In this document: positions 8,016-17,014 of the stretch, in pieces
Numbering within the stretch: position 1 is the first letter of the stretch
Layout: every line of letters starts with the position of its first letter
Assembly: GCA_934546985.1 (NCBI GenBank)
Contig: CAKTEE010000001.1
Span: forward strand, 1 to 64,000
Reading direction: 5' to 3'
Origin: an uncultured Eubacteriales bacterium
GTDB taxonomy: Bacteria; Bacillota; Clostridia; Oscillospirales; Acutalibacteraceae
Length of the DNA: 64,000 nucleotides
Made by a program: the position numbers and the translations under genes
Notes under the pieces: model-generated
What the model was told of the DNA's origin: nothing
The model's input: the letters and a program-made list of their open reading frames with translations, nothing else
The model's database searches: none

Positions 8016-8954
8016 ATGAATAATATGTTTCTTAACATAATGGTAATATCCTTTGCCTTTTTTGTATTTCTTCTTGTAATAATTCTTTTGAAGAAATATG
8101 GCGAAAATGCTGATAGAAAGGAAAGGAGAATGAATTATGCGGCACAAAAGGATACGAATCAACCAGTCTATGAAGAATTAAACGAATCTTTTTTTGCCCG
8201 TATTGTTCAGCCTAAATTATCAAGATGGTCAACGAGTTTAAGTAATGCATTTCCTTTCTTATTTGCAAATGATAAATCTTATGCAGAAACCGAAAGACGT
8301 ATTAGATTAGCAGGTTTGAATATAACTGCGATGCAGTTCAATGTGGGAAAAACAATATTCATGTTGGCTGTTGTCCTAATTACCGTCATAGTTGCATTTG
8401 TTTTTCGTAATAGCGGTATAATGACAGTACTTATGATAGTAGCAATTGGTTTTATTATTGCAATTCTTTTGCCTAAAAATTATTTGACTTCTAAAGTGAA
8501 GGCGCATGAAAAAGCTATTCGTAATTCATTGCCTGATGTTATTGATTTGCTGAGTGTGAGTATGACTGCAGGTCTAAGTTTTGATGCCAGCGTTAAAAAA
8601 GTAACAGAGAAAATGTCGGGACCATTTGTTACTGAATTAAAAATTATGTATAACGAACTTCAAATGGGACGACCGAAAAGAGATGCATTAAAGAGACTTG
8701 GAGAATGCAGTGACGTTCCTGAATTAAAAACTTTTGTGTCTGCCGTTATTCAAGCGGATCAGATGGGAATACCGATTAAAAATATTTTGGCCGTACAGTC
8801 AAAGCAGTTGCGTCTTGCAAGAAAAATGCGTGCACAAGAACAAGGGCAGAAGGCTCCGGTAAAAATGCTTCTTCCATTAGTTCTTTTTATTTTTCCAGTT
8901 ATATTTATTATTCTTTTAGGTCCAGCAATGATAAATATTGTGAAAATATTCTAA
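8016..8954 (+). CDS. tadC: TadC-like pilus assembly membrane protein
   Basis: A 312-residue second platform protein of the GspF fold. It has an N-terminal membrane helix (residues 5-25), a helix pair near 108-150, a T2SSF domain with RNSLPDVIDLLSVSMTAGLSFDA and VSAVIQADQMGIPI, and a hydrophobic C-terminus. It follows tadB by 16 bases, the usual TadB-TadC pair. Together with the ATPase and peptidase this completes the core machine. Confidence 0.92.
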   Translation: MNNMFLNIMVISFAFFVFLLVIILLKKYGENADRKERRMNYAAQKDTNQPVYEELNESFFARIVQPKLSRWSTSLSNAFPFLFANDKSYAETERRIRLAGLNITAMQFNVGKTIFMLAVVLITVIVAFVFRNSGIMTVLMIVAIGFIIAILLPKNYLTSKVKAHEKAIRNSLPDVIDLLSVSMTAGLSFDASVKKVTEKMSGPFVTELKIMYNELQMGRPKRDALKRLGECSDVPELKTFVSAVIQADQMGIPIKNILAVQSKQLRLARKMRAQEQGQKAPVKMLLPLVLFIFPVIFIILLGPAMINIVKIF

Positions 8955-8974
8955 TGTAATCGGGGTATCATATA

Positions 8975-9358
8975 ATGGATTACAGCATGTATAAAGATAA
9001 CAAAATGGTTATTGGAAATGTAAAAAAAGCTGATAATTTTTTTTCACGTTTTAAAGGTTTAATGTTCAAAAAGATGATGAACAGGGATTGTGGGCTTTTA
9101 ATTTCTCCTTGTAATCAGGTGCATACTTTTAATATGAAGTTTGATATTGATGTTATTTTCCTTTCAAAGAAGTTTGAAGTACTATATATTAAACCGTCAA
9201 TGAAACATGGGAAAATTTCTAAAATGGTATCAAATGCTTATTATGTTTTGGAGTTGTGTTCAGGTGTAGCAGCGGAAAAAGAGATAAAAACTGGAGATAT
9301 TCTTTTATTGAAAGCACAGGAACAAACCATAGACACTTCGAAAAAGAATCTTGGCTAA
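8975..9358 (+). CDS. DUF192 family protein
   Basis: A 127-residue protein of the DUF192 fold. Family marks visible are the RFKGLMFKK segment near residues 28-36, the N-x-VHTFNMKFDIDVIFL segment and YVLELCSG. The biochemical function of the family is not established. Here it has no signal peptide and sits within the Tad operon between tadC and a coiled-coil protein, so it may have a role in pilus biogenesis; that is inference from position only. Confidence 0.8.
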   Translation: MDYSMYKDNKMVIGNVKKADNFFSRFKGLMFKKMMNRDCGLLISPCNQVHTFNMKFDIDVIFLSKKFEVLYIKPSMKHGKISKMVSNAYYVLELCSGVAAEKEIKTGDILLLKAQEQTIDTSKKNLG

Positions 9359-9469
9359 AAGGATAATAAATGGTGTATGACAATTTATTTTACCTGTTCT
9401 TTGGTTATAAACTTATAGAAAATTCTAAATTAATATGATAAACTGATGATAAGGACAGAGGTGATAAAA

Positions 9470-11380
9470 ATGAAGATAGATGATGAAAGCAATTTGAAAG
9501 ATGAAGAAATGAATAAAACAGGATTTGATATGCATAAGCAAAGGGAAAGTGTCGAGTCCGAAGAGAAAGTTGAATTCAATTTCAAAACGGCTTTTAGAGG
9601 TTTTGATAAGGATGAAGTTACAGCATATATAACCGATTTGGTTAATAGTTATCAGAACTCACAAGAGGCTTTGGCCAAAAAAGTCTATCTTTTTACCGAT
9701 GAAATCGCGATGCTTCGTCGTGAAAGGGAAATTAATGCTGAAAAATTGGCAAAGTATAAAATTTTAGCTTCAGCACAAAAAAGCGAACAATCATCTGAAG
9801 TTGAAGAAGTAAGTAACCTGAAAAAAGAAAATCTTTCTTTAGCCGAAGAAAATAAAGCAATTACAGAGGAATATAAATCAGCGCTAAGTGAAAATAAAAC
9901 TCTGCTTTCTCAGAAGAAAAAAAGTGAAGAAGAGAAAGAAGAAGTCTTAGTTAAGCTAAATACAGTTAATAAAGAAAATGCAGTTTTAGTTGCACAGATG
10001 CAAAATTATGCGAATCAGTTTGAAGGTTTGCGTAATCAAGTTCAATCATTGGCAGATGGAAATAATACTTTACGTGAACAGGTGAATAGTATAACGGTTG
10101 AAAATGATGAACTTAAAAGTCAGAAAGAAACATTAGACACACAATGTAATGACTTGAATACACAATTGGAAGTGTTAAAGCTTAACTTGTCAAATGCAGA
10201 GAAAGATAAGGATGCACTTCGAGATGATATTGCTGTATTAAAGGTCAAAGCAGAATCTTTAGACGAGCAGGTTTTGAGGCTTTCTAAAGACAGCAAAGAA
10301 GCCAATGCCAAATCAGTTTCCTTGAATGCAGAGAAGAGCAAGCTTGAGGAACAGATTGCAAGTTTGCAGTCACAAGTTGATAAGTTTACGGTTGAGATTA
10401 ATAAGCTTTCTGATGAAAACAGAGAGGTTAGAGCACGACTTTCTGTTGCAGATGGCGCTCAAAATACATTGCGAGAAAAGATTATATCTTTAGAATCTAA
10501 AAATGAAGAACTTAATAGTGAAATTGCTCGTCTGACTCAAGAGAATGAAATTTTACATAGGGATAATGCGGCGTTTTCAGATAATGATGATAAAGCTATT
10601 TTAGAGGATAAAATAGTTCAATTGCAATCTCAAATTGGTACTCTTAATGAAGAAATTATTAAATTGACGAAAGAAAATGAAGACTTACGTTTAAATAAAT
10701 CTTTGTTTACAGATGCAGATAAAAATCTTTTAGAACATAATATCTCCAATTTGAAAGCAGAGTTAGAATCATTGAATCGTGATATTATCACTTTGAATAA
10801 GGAAAACAAAGATCTAAAAATCTCTTTGAGTGAAGCAGAAAAGGCTGCCGTATCGGACGAGAGAATGTCAGCTTTAGTTTATGAGAATAAGAAACTGTTG
10901 GCTGAAAGAGATACATTTGCTGAAGAAAGTGATAAGCTGAGAAAAGAAATTAATTCCATGAAAACTTCTTTTGATCAGCTCGTTAGAGTGAAAGACGAAA
11001 TTGCTGATAAAATGAAACCGTTAAATGATGAAAATCAAAAGTTAAAGGATCAGCAGCAATTTGTAGCGGAAGAACTGGAAAAAGTGAAGCAGCAAAATCA
11101 GGAATTTTTAGAGCGACTTAATCAGATAAAAGAAAGCAACTATATGCTGAAGCAAAATGAAAGTGATCTCTTAAGTGAAAATAATGATCTTGCTGCACAA
11201 ATACAGTCTTTAAAACTCATTAATGCCAGCTTGCAGGAAAGAAATGTTAAATTGGCAAGAGAAGCAAATGCAGCGGCTAAATCCATGCGGATACCGGAAT
11301 TGGATATGAGCGGCATGGGTGAGAATGAATATAATGACTATAGTGCAAGAAGTTCTTCCGGGGTTCGTCGGAGAAGTTGA
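9470..11380 (+). CDS. Large coiled-coil protein with DivIVA-like N-terminus
   Basis: A 636-residue protein. Residues about 28-62 resemble the DivIVA/GpsB membrane-binding motif (FNFKTAFRGFDKDEVTAYITDLV). Nearly everything from about 70 to 610 is heptad-rich coiled coil (Leu, Glu, Lys, Asn; recurrent LxxENxxL). The C-terminus is short and basic (SGVRRRS). Proteins with this N-terminus bind curved membrane at poles or septa. In a Tad locus next to CpaE it could be the polar or septal landmark for the pilus machine, or a stalk-like spacer; this is inference. Start ATG 9470 has AGGACAGAGGTG upstream; the ATG at 9446 precedes that site. Confidence 0.8.
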   Translation: MKIDDESNLKDEEMNKTGFDMHKQRESVESEEKVEFNFKTAFRGFDKDEVTAYITDLVNSYQNSQEALAKKVYLFTDEIAMLRREREINAEKLAKYKILASAQKSEQSSEVEEVSNLKKENLSLAEENKAITEEYKSALSENKTLLSQKKKSEEEKEEVLVKLNTVNKENAVLVAQMQNYANQFEGLRNQVQSLADGNNTLREQVNSITVENDELKSQKETLDTQCNDLNTQLEVLKLNLSNAEKDKDALRDDIAVLKVKAESLDEQVLRLSKDSKEANAKSVSLNAEKSKLEEQIASLQSQVDKFTVEINKLSDENREVRARLSVADGAQNTLREKIISLESKNEELNSEIARLTQENEILHRDNAAFSDNDDKAILEDKIVQLQSQIGTLNEEIIKLTKENEDLRLNKSLFTDADKNLLEHNISNLKAELESLNRDIITLNKENKDLKISLSEAEKAAVSDERMSALVYENKKLLAERDTFAEESDKLRKEINSMKTSFDQLVRVKDEIADKMKPLNDENQKLKDQQQFVAEELEKVKQQNQEFLERLNQIKESNYMLKQNESDLLSENNDLAAQIQSLKLINASLQERNVKLAREANAAAKSMRIPELDMSGMGENEYNDYSARSSSGVRRRS

Positions 11381-11405
11381 GTTATTGTATAAAGGAGTGT
11401 CGGCA

Positions 11406-12680
11406 ATGCGAAGATGGAAAGAGTGGCGTAAAAAAGAAGACGGTGTTACCATTGTGATTGTAGCATTGTCGTTGACTGCAATTTTATCGATGACTGCGCT
11501 CGTGATTGATTTAGGTCTTGCTTTTTATCACAGAGCACATCTACAGGCGGCCTGTGATGCCGCCGCTTTAGCAGCAGCATGGGATATAAACGGACAGCCG
11601 ACAACAGAAGGTGAGGCTTGCTTTTTTCAGAACTATTCTGAAGAGGAAAAAAACTCTTACAGTGTCGAAAATTATAAGTACGAAATCAATATAAGCGCGG
11701 GTACTGTTGATACTTGGGGGAGAATGAGGTCACCGACTGCTTTTGCAAAAATTTTTGGTGTGGATTATATTGAAGTTGGTGCGTATGCCCAGGCAATTAA
11801 TGCAGAGATACCAAATCCTAATAGCCCTTGGAATATTACATTAGTTACGGATGGTCCTATTAAACTCAATTCATCTGGAACAGTAAGCAGTGCTCATTCC
11901 AACGATTATATTCATGTTGGATATAATATTGATGTTATAGATTCTATAACTGCGGGAAATAGAATAGAAGCTGGGAGCGGCAATAGTTTTATACACCCTG
12001 GTAATAGTGATACCCCTCCTGAAATACAGTCTGGTCCAGGGGTAAAGAACTATGATATTGAAGTAGGAGCCAAAGAAATGAGAGATAAATTAGGTTTATC
12101 TGGAACAGCTCCATATTATAATACTAATGGTTGGCCTGCATGGAATCTGAATGATGGTAATTGGGAGGCGATTGATACCAGCCGTCCTAAATTAGTTAAT
12201 GAAGCCCGATATACTGGAGATAAATCTTTTGATGCATGTGATATTAATGCCAATTTATTTGTTAATGGAAATTTATCTATTAATGCTGGTACTTGTAAAA
12301 TTGCAGAAGGTGTTACAGTATATGTTACAGGGAACTTGAATGTGAATAGTGGCGGTTTTGTATGTAATGGTAACTTAATTGTATTGGGAAATATTTCTAA
12401 TGGTGGTCAAGGCTTTGCATGTACTTCTTCGACCGATAACTATATTTACTGTGAAGGCGATAGTGTTCAGTTGGGAACGGCAAGTCAGGACTGTACGAAT
12501 CTTTTCATTTGTGCTTCTAAATGTAAAACGTTTAATATTGATGGTGGTGGATGTAAAATTACAGGTAGTATTGTTGCTAAAGCTTCAACTGAATTTAACT
12601 GTAGTAATTTTGAAATGATATATCCGGGAGATCGTCATAGTCCGGCTTCTATGGTTCGCACTTATAGGCTCTCTAAATAA
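11406..12680 (+). CDS. TadG-like pilus-associated protein
   Basis: A 424-residue envelope protein. It begins WKKEDG-like (KKEDGVTIVIVALSLTAIL) with one membrane helix, then DLGLAFYHRAHLQAACDAAALAAA, which is the TadG/TadE N-terminal signature. The remainder has repeated Asn/Gly/Ser-rich beta segments (INAGTCKIAEGVTVYVTGN, VNSGGFVCNGN) suggestive of a right-handed beta-solenoid, with several cysteines. ATG 11406 has AAAGGAGTG upstream; the longer frame from 11319 overlaps the previous gene. It is the last gene of the Tad locus and is followed by a strong terminator. Confidence 0.85.
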   Translation: MRRWKEWRKKEDGVTIVIVALSLTAILSMTALVIDLGLAFYHRAHLQAACDAAALAAAWDINGQPTTEGEACFFQNYSEEEKNSYSVENYKYEINISAGTVDTWGRMRSPTAFAKIFGVDYIEVGAYAQAINAEIPNPNSPWNITLVTDGPIKLNSSGTVSSAHSNDYIHVGYNIDVIDSITAGNRIEAGSGNSFIHPGNSDTPPEIQSGPGVKNYDIEVGAKEMRDKLGLSGTAPYYNTNGWPAWNLNDGNWEAIDTSRPKLVNEARYTGDKSFDACDINANLFVNGNLSINAGTCKIAEGVTVYVTGNLNVNSGGFVCNGNLIVLGNISNGGQGFACTSSTDNYIYCEGDSVQLGTASQDCTNLFICASKCKTFNIDGGGCKITGSIVAKASTEFNCSNFEMIYPGDRHSPASMVRTYRLSK

Positions 12681-12690
12681 ACATTTGAAA

Positions 12691-12729
12691 AATCCTCATG
12701 AAAATGGTAGTTTTCATGAGGATTTTTTT
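12691..12729 (+). terminator. Terminator of the Tad locus
   Basis: The perfect 14-bp arms AATCCTCATGAAAA and TTTTCATGAGGATT flank a 6-base loop, with a T7 tract following. Confidence 0.93.
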
Positions 12730-12774
12730 ATATGGTCTTTTTAATTAAGTAATCAAAGAAAACTTTTTTAGTTA

Positions 12775-12825
12775 AAGAGAAACCAAAAGGAATAGTATTA
12801 TATTATACCGTTCCTTTTGGTTTTT
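12775..12825 (-). terminator. Terminator of pnp (convergent side)
   Basis: The arms AACCAAAAGGAA and TTCCTTTTGGTT are perfect. On the minus strand the stem is followed by a T-rich run, 60 bases after the pnp stop. It may act in both directions. Confidence 0.75.
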
Positions 12826-12884
12826 ATAATAGTGACCTTTAACAAAGCCGAAGAACTATTTATGCTATCTTGGGTGATTTATTT

Positions 12885-15065
12885 TTATCTTCTGGGAATC
12901 CGGTCATGGTTATCTCTTTTTAGTGCCGGACGGCGCGGAGCATCAGACACATTGTTTTCCGGTACAAGACCTTCAACTTCAATTAATGCATCACGGCGGG
13001 AAAGGTTCAATCTTCCCTGATCGTCAATTTCACGCACTTTAACGATGACTTCATCGCCAACAGAAACAGCATCTTCCACTTTTTCTGTGCGCTTAACATC
13101 AAGATGGCTAATGTGTACCAGTCCTTCTTTGCCGGGCGCAATTTCAACAAATGCACCGAATGGCATCAGACGAGTAACCTTACCCTTATAGATTGCACCA
13201 ACTTCCGGATCCTTGCCTATGGTTTCAATAATCATCAATGCACGGCGTGCATCATCAATATCAAGGGCAGAAATAAAGATGGAACCGTCTTCTTCAACAT
13301 CCACTTTACAGTTGCATTCTGCACAAATTTTCTGAATAACCTTGCCGCCTTTACCAATAACTTCACTGATTTTATCAACAGGTACTTTCGTGGTAAGCAT
13401 CTTTGGCGCATATTTGGAAAGTTCAGAACGCGGTTTATCAATGGTTTTAAGCATAACTTCATCAAGAATATAAATGCGGGCTTTGCGGGTTTTTTCTAAA
13501 GCTTCTTTAATAATTTCAGGTGTTAAACCGTCGATTTTTAAATCCATTTGAATGGCAGTAATACCTTTATGAGTACCACCCACCTTAAAGTCCATATCAC
13601 CGAAGAAATCTTCCAATCCCTGAATGTCTACCATGGTCATAAAACGGTCGCCTTCTGTAATCAAACCGCAGGAAATACCTGCAACAGGCGCTTTAATCGG
13701 TACACCGGCATCCATTAATGCCAAAGTGGAACCGCAAATAGAAGCCTGTGATGTTGAACCGTTAGAAGATAAAACCTCAGAAACAAGACGGATCGTGTAA
13801 GGGAATTCTTCAACACTTGGGATGACCGGAACCAGTGCACGTTCTGCAAGTGCTCCGTGACCGATTTCGCGGCGTCCCGGACCTCTGCTGGGGCGTGTTT
13901 CACCAACAGAATAGCTTGGGAAGTTATAATGATGCATATATCTTTTAGATTCTTCACCGTCAATGCCATCAAGAATCTGGCTGTCGCTGATAGGACCGAG
14001 GGTAGCGATGGTCATTACCTGAGTTTGACCACGGGTAAACATACCGGAACCATGAACGCGGCTGAGCAATCCAACTTCAGAGGCAAGAGGGCGAATATCA
14101 TTAATACCACGACCGTCAACACGTTTACCTTCATCCAAAAGCCAACGGCGAACTACAAATTTTTGAAGTTTATAGAGGCATTCATCGATGGTATCAGCCA
14201 GTTCAGGGTATTCCTCGTCAAATTTTGCATGAACTGTTTCATAAATCGGTTTCAAGCGTTCATCACGGACCAGCTTGTCATCAGTGTCCAGTGCAGCACG
14301 TATATCTTCAATAGCAAAAGCTTTGATTGCCTCAAACAGGTCGTGATCAACCTCCTGAGATTCAAAGTCCATTTTCTTTTTACCAATTTGTGATTGAATA
14401 TCTTTAATGAAAGCGACAATCGCCTGATTGGCTTCATGTCCTTTCATAATGCCTTCAAACATAATATCTTCGGGAATTTCGTTTGCGCCTGCTTCAATCA
14501 TAGCAACCAGTTTGTCAGTAGAAGCGACGGTTACAGCCATTTGGCTGGTTTCGCGCTGTTCCTGTGTTGGGTTAATAACATATTCTCCGTCACAATAGCC
14601 GACAATACAACTGCTGACCGGTCCTTTCCATGGAATTTCAGAAATGGAAAGGGAAATAGAAGTACCGATCATTGCCGCAACTTCTGGGGAGCAATCATTA
14701 TCTACAGACATTACTGTGCAGACAACGGAAACATCATTGCGCATATCTTTTGGGAACAGTGGACGGATTGGCCGGTCAATTACACGGGAAGCAAGGGTAG
14801 CCTTTTCAGTGGGACGTCCTTCCCTTTTAATAAAGGAACCCGGAATTTTGCCGACAGAGTAAAGTTTTTCTTCAAAATCAACAGAGAGAGGGAAAAAGTC
14901 AATGCCTTCCCTTGGCTTTGCGGAAATCGTTGCAGTACAGAGAACTTCTGTTTCACCGTAACGGACAAGGCAGGAGCCCGATGCGAGCTGCGCCATTTTT
15001 CCTGTTTCGATTACAAGCGGACGACCGGCAAAAGTGGTTTCAAATTTCCTGAAATTTTCAAACAT
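12885..15065 (-). CDS. pnp: Polyribonucleotide nucleotidyltransferase (PNPase)
   Basis: 3'-5' phosphorolytic exoribonuclease that degrades mRNA and can add tails. About 726 residues, in order: first RNase PH domain (FAGRPLVIETGKMAQLASGS), helical linker, second RNase PH domain with GRREIGHGALAERAL and the active-site stretch SNGSTSQASICGSTLALMDAGV, KH domain (VPVDKISEVIGKGGKVIQKI), then S1 domain (GAIYKGKVTRLMPFGAFVEI) and a basic tail. All domains are intact. ATG 15065 is chosen since GTGAGG serves as its ribosome binding site; GTG 15077 overlaps that site. It follows rpsO on the same strand, the classic rpsO-pnp order. Confidence 0.97.
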   Translation of the reverse strand: MFENFRKFETTFAGRPLVIETGKMAQLASGSCLVRYGETEVLCTATISAKPREGIDFFPLSVDFEEKLYSVGKIPGSFIKREGRPTEKATLASRVIDRPIRPLFPKDMRNDVSVVCTVMSVDNDCSPEVAAMIGTSISLSISEIPWKGPVSSCIVGYCDGEYVINPTQEQRETSQMAVTVASTDKLVAMIEAGANEIPEDIMFEGIMKGHEANQAIVAFIKDIQSQIGKKKMDFESQEVDHDLFEAIKAFAIEDIRAALDTDDKLVRDERLKPIYETVHAKFDEEYPELADTIDECLYKLQKFVVRRWLLDEGKRVDGRGINDIRPLASEVGLLSRVHGSGMFTRGQTQVMTIATLGPISDSQILDGIDGEESKRYMHHYNFPSYSVGETRPSRGPGRREIGHGALAERALVPVIPSVEEFPYTIRLVSEVLSSNGSTSQASICGSTLALMDAGVPIKAPVAGISCGLITEGDRFMTMVDIQGLEDFFGDMDFKVGGTHKGITAIQMDLKIDGLTPEIIKEALEKTRKARIYILDEVMLKTIDKPRSELSKYAPKMLTTKVPVDKISEVIGKGGKVIQKICAECNCKVDVEEDGSIFISALDIDDARRALMIIETIGKDPEVGAIYKGKVTRLMPFGAFVEIAPGKEGLVHISHLDVKRTEKVEDAVSVGDEVIVKVREIDDQGRLNLSRRDALIEVEGLVPENNVSDAPRRPALKRDNHDRIPRR

Positions 15066-15195
15066 ATAGTACCTCACATGAATTTATTTCCATGGGTGCA
15101 CAGCCGGTTTAGCAATAAATCCAAGGTTTATCATCTAAGCCCTCGATTCACTGCTAAATTCCAAACTGTATCCCCAAAATGGATGTGAAAAGGGG

Positions 15196-15228
15196 TAAGG
15201 CAGGCTGGTATTCTACCAGCCTGCCTTA
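15196..15228 (-). terminator. Terminator between rpsO and pnp
   Basis: A perfect 15-bp stem (TAAGGCAGGCTGGTA with TACCAGCCTGCCTTA, 3-base loop) lies 8 bases after the rpsO stop. The minus-strand tail (CCCCTTTTCAC) is a weak T tract, so it may act partly as an attenuator or RNA-processing hairpin. Confidence 0.8.
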
Positions 15229-15236
15229 GTAAAATT

Positions 15237-15503
15237 TTACTTACGAATGCCAAGCCTTGCAATAATGGAACGGTATCTTTCAATATCGTTCTTCATTAAG
15301 TATGCAAGAAGGTTACGTCTATGACCAACCATTTTCAAAAGGCCGCGGCGGGAATGATGATCCTGCTTGTTGGCTTTCAGATGCTCAGTCAGATAGTTGA
15401 TGCGGTAGGTCAGCAATGCAATTTGTACTTCCGGAGAACCGGTGTCGCCTTCATGCGTAGCATATTCCTGCATGATCTGCTGTTTAATTTCTTTTGTCAT
15501 CAT
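15237..15503 (-). CDS. rpsO: Small ribosomal subunit protein S15
   Basis: An 88-residue protein of exactly the usual length. It binds 16S rRNA helices 20-22 early in 30S assembly. Signature stretches [19 protein letters not shown] and [22 protein letters not shown] are present. The start has GAGGTGATTTATC upstream. A candidate autoregulatory leader lies upstream, and pnp follows. Confidence 0.98.
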   Translation of the reverse strand: MMTKEIKQQIMQEYATHEGDTGSPEVQIALLTYRINYLTEHLKANKQDHHSRRGLLKMVGHRRNLLAYLMKNDIERYRSIIARLGIRK

Positions 15504-15604
15504 GATAAATCACCTCATAAAATATTCGCCCAAAACCCAGCAGAGGGCAGGTGATTTCCCAGTGGGCATATCCCCAATGCCGAGAAGTGGGTAAGATTTA
15601 TATC
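15504..15604 (-). promoter_or_regulatory. Structured 5' leader of rpsO (candidate S15 autoregulatory element)
   Basis: The roughly 100-base leader can form GGCAT/ATGCC inside outer CCCA/TGGG pairs, followed by GCCC/GGGC pairing closer to the start codon. Firmicute rpsO genes often carry structurally diverse S15-binding leaders. I cannot assign it to a known class, so the regulatory role is inferred from position and pairing. Confidence 0.4.
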
Positions 15605-15610
15605 TTATAC

Positions 15611-15639
15611 ATTATATCATGCAGTGCCGGCAATGTAAA
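15611..15639 (-). promoter_or_regulatory. Promoter of rpsO-pnp
   Basis: On the minus strand TTTACA (15639-15634) and TATAAT (15616-15611) are 17 bases apart. Confidence 0.8.
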
Positions 15640-15701
15640 GAAATTTTTGCAGGAGGATTTGGAAAAAATCCTGTAAAATCCAAGGAAAACCGGTATTATT
15701 A

Positions 15702-15730
15702 TTGACTTGCAGCCAGAAATTATGTATAAT
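15702..15730 (+). promoter_or_regulatory. Promoter of the methyltransferase gene
   Basis: TTGACT at 15702-15707 and TATAAT at 15725-15730 with a 17-base spacer, 36 bases before the start codon. Confidence 0.8.
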
Positions 15731-15765
15731 CAAGCCACTGGTAAGGAAAGGAAGGGGCAACGATT

Positions 15766-16566
15766 ATGATTTTTATTGGTGAAAAGCTTAACAGTTCAAT
15801 CAAAGCTGTTTTTGAAGCCGTGGAGAAAGCAGATGCTGTGTGGATACAGCAAATGGCGGCGGCTCAGGAAGATGCGGGTGCGGATTATATTGATGTTAAC
15901 GCAGGGATGTTTAATGAAGATGAAGCGGAAAAACTGCTTTGGATGATTGATACTGTCCGGGCGGTAACCTCCCTGCCGTTATGTATTGATACCCCTTCAC
16001 CGGAAGTAGCGGCAAAAGCTATGCAGCGTTATCAGGGACCGAAACCTTTATTGAATTCCATAACGCTTGAAAAAGACAGATTTGAACCAATGCGGGAGAC
16101 TGCATTGAAATATAAAACAGGATTGATTGCCCTTTGTATGGATGACAATGGAATGCCGGAAACCGTGGAAGCACGTGTGGATATTGCAAAAAGGCTGGCT
16201 CAGAAGCTGACAGCCGCCGGTATTGCAGCAAAAGATATATTCATTGACCCGATGCTCAGCCCTGTTTCTACGGGAGATACTGCCGGCGCGGATGCATTGA
16301 GTGCAATTAGGCAAATCCGCAACGCACTGCCCGAATGCCATATTACCTGTGGTTTGAGCAATGTTTCCTATGGACTGCCTGCGAGGGCCTATATTAACCG
16401 TGCTTTCCTGCTGACGGCTATGACCGCGGGGCTGGACAGTGCGATTGTTAATCCATTGGATAAAGAACTGATGTCCCTTTACTATGCGGCAAATACTGTG
16501 TTAGGCAATGATGAATATTGCTGTGAGTATATTCAGCAGTACCGTGACGGCATGTTTGACAGATAA
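15766..16566 (+). CDS. Methyltetrahydrofolate:corrinoid methyltransferase (AcsE-like)
   Basis: A 266-residue TIM barrel of the pterin-binding (DHPS-like) family. Motifs visible: IGEKLNSS at the N-terminus, DYIDVNAG near residue 45, LPLCIDTPSP, PLLNSITLE, DIFIDPMLSPVSTGD and CGLSNVSYGLPAR, all typical of enzymes moving a methyl group between methyl-THF and a corrinoid protein. It is a stand-alone domain, shorter than methionine synthase. No corrinoid protein or acetyl-CoA synthase gene is adjacent, so the partner is unknown. A clean promoter and AGGAAAGGAAGGGG ribosome binding site precede it. A dihydropteroate synthase role is less likely given the SNVSYG motif. Confidence 0.85.
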   Translation: MIFIGEKLNSSIKAVFEAVEKADAVWIQQMAAAQEDAGADYIDVNAGMFNEDEAEKLLWMIDTVRAVTSLPLCIDTPSPEVAAKAMQRYQGPKPLLNSITLEKDRFEPMRETALKYKTGLIALCMDDNGMPETVEARVDIAKRLAQKLTAAGIAAKDIFIDPMLSPVSTGDTAGADALSAIRQIRNALPECHITCGLSNVSYGLPARAYINRAFLLTAMTAGLDSAIVNPLDKELMSLYYAANTVLGNDEYCCEYIQQYRDGMFDR

Positions 16567-16714
16567 AACATCTTTTTATCGCGTGTGTTAGTAAGATTAC
16601 TCATTGACGGGTTCATAAATCAGAAGAATATTTTCGTATCTTAATTAGAGAAATATTTGAGATATTAAATTTTGGTATAAATGTAATCAATCAATATGTG
16701 GAGGTATGGATACA

Positions 16715-16807
16715 ATGCCCTGCATTATTTTTTCTATTCTCCCATATTTTTTATTAAATCCTTTGTTGGTTTATCTATGGATGGTTTTATACTGGGAATG
16801 TCTGTGA
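16715..16807 (+). CDS. Candidate 30-residue hydrophobic membrane peptide
   Basis: A short frame starting MPCIIFSILPYFLLNPLLV and ending in a Trp/Cys-rich tail would form one membrane helix. GGAGG stands 10 bases before the ATG, and a GGTATAAAT stretch upstream could be a -10 element. No family is recognised. It lies in an otherwise gene-free stretch (16567-17014) where I see nothing else. It could be a chance frame in A+T-rich DNA. Confidence 0.3.
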   Translation: MPCIIFSILPYFLLNPLLVYLWMVLYWECL

Positions 16808-17014
16808 AAAAGATTTTAGCACTGACCAATAGATGGTATAAGAAAACAATTATTTTTTGTGTATGCCTATGGGTTATCTTTTGAAAAACAGGAATAAACC
16901 GTAAAGAGCTCAGCGAGTTTTGCCTATTTGTATGCGTCCTTTTTATGAATTGTAGTGTAATCAATTAGGAAAATGGCTGGAAAGCCTTTTTCCATGAAAA
17001 ACAAAGGGAAATGC

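Noticed and set aside
14394..15188. 264-codon plus-strand frame across the pnp start
   Set aside because: It is antisense to pnp, has no ribosome binding site, shows Cys/Phe/Asn-rich composition and matches no family.
16696..16884. 62-codon frame overlapping the candidate membrane peptide
   Set aside because: Its ATG precedes the GGAGG site, which instead suits the ATG at 16715 in another frame.
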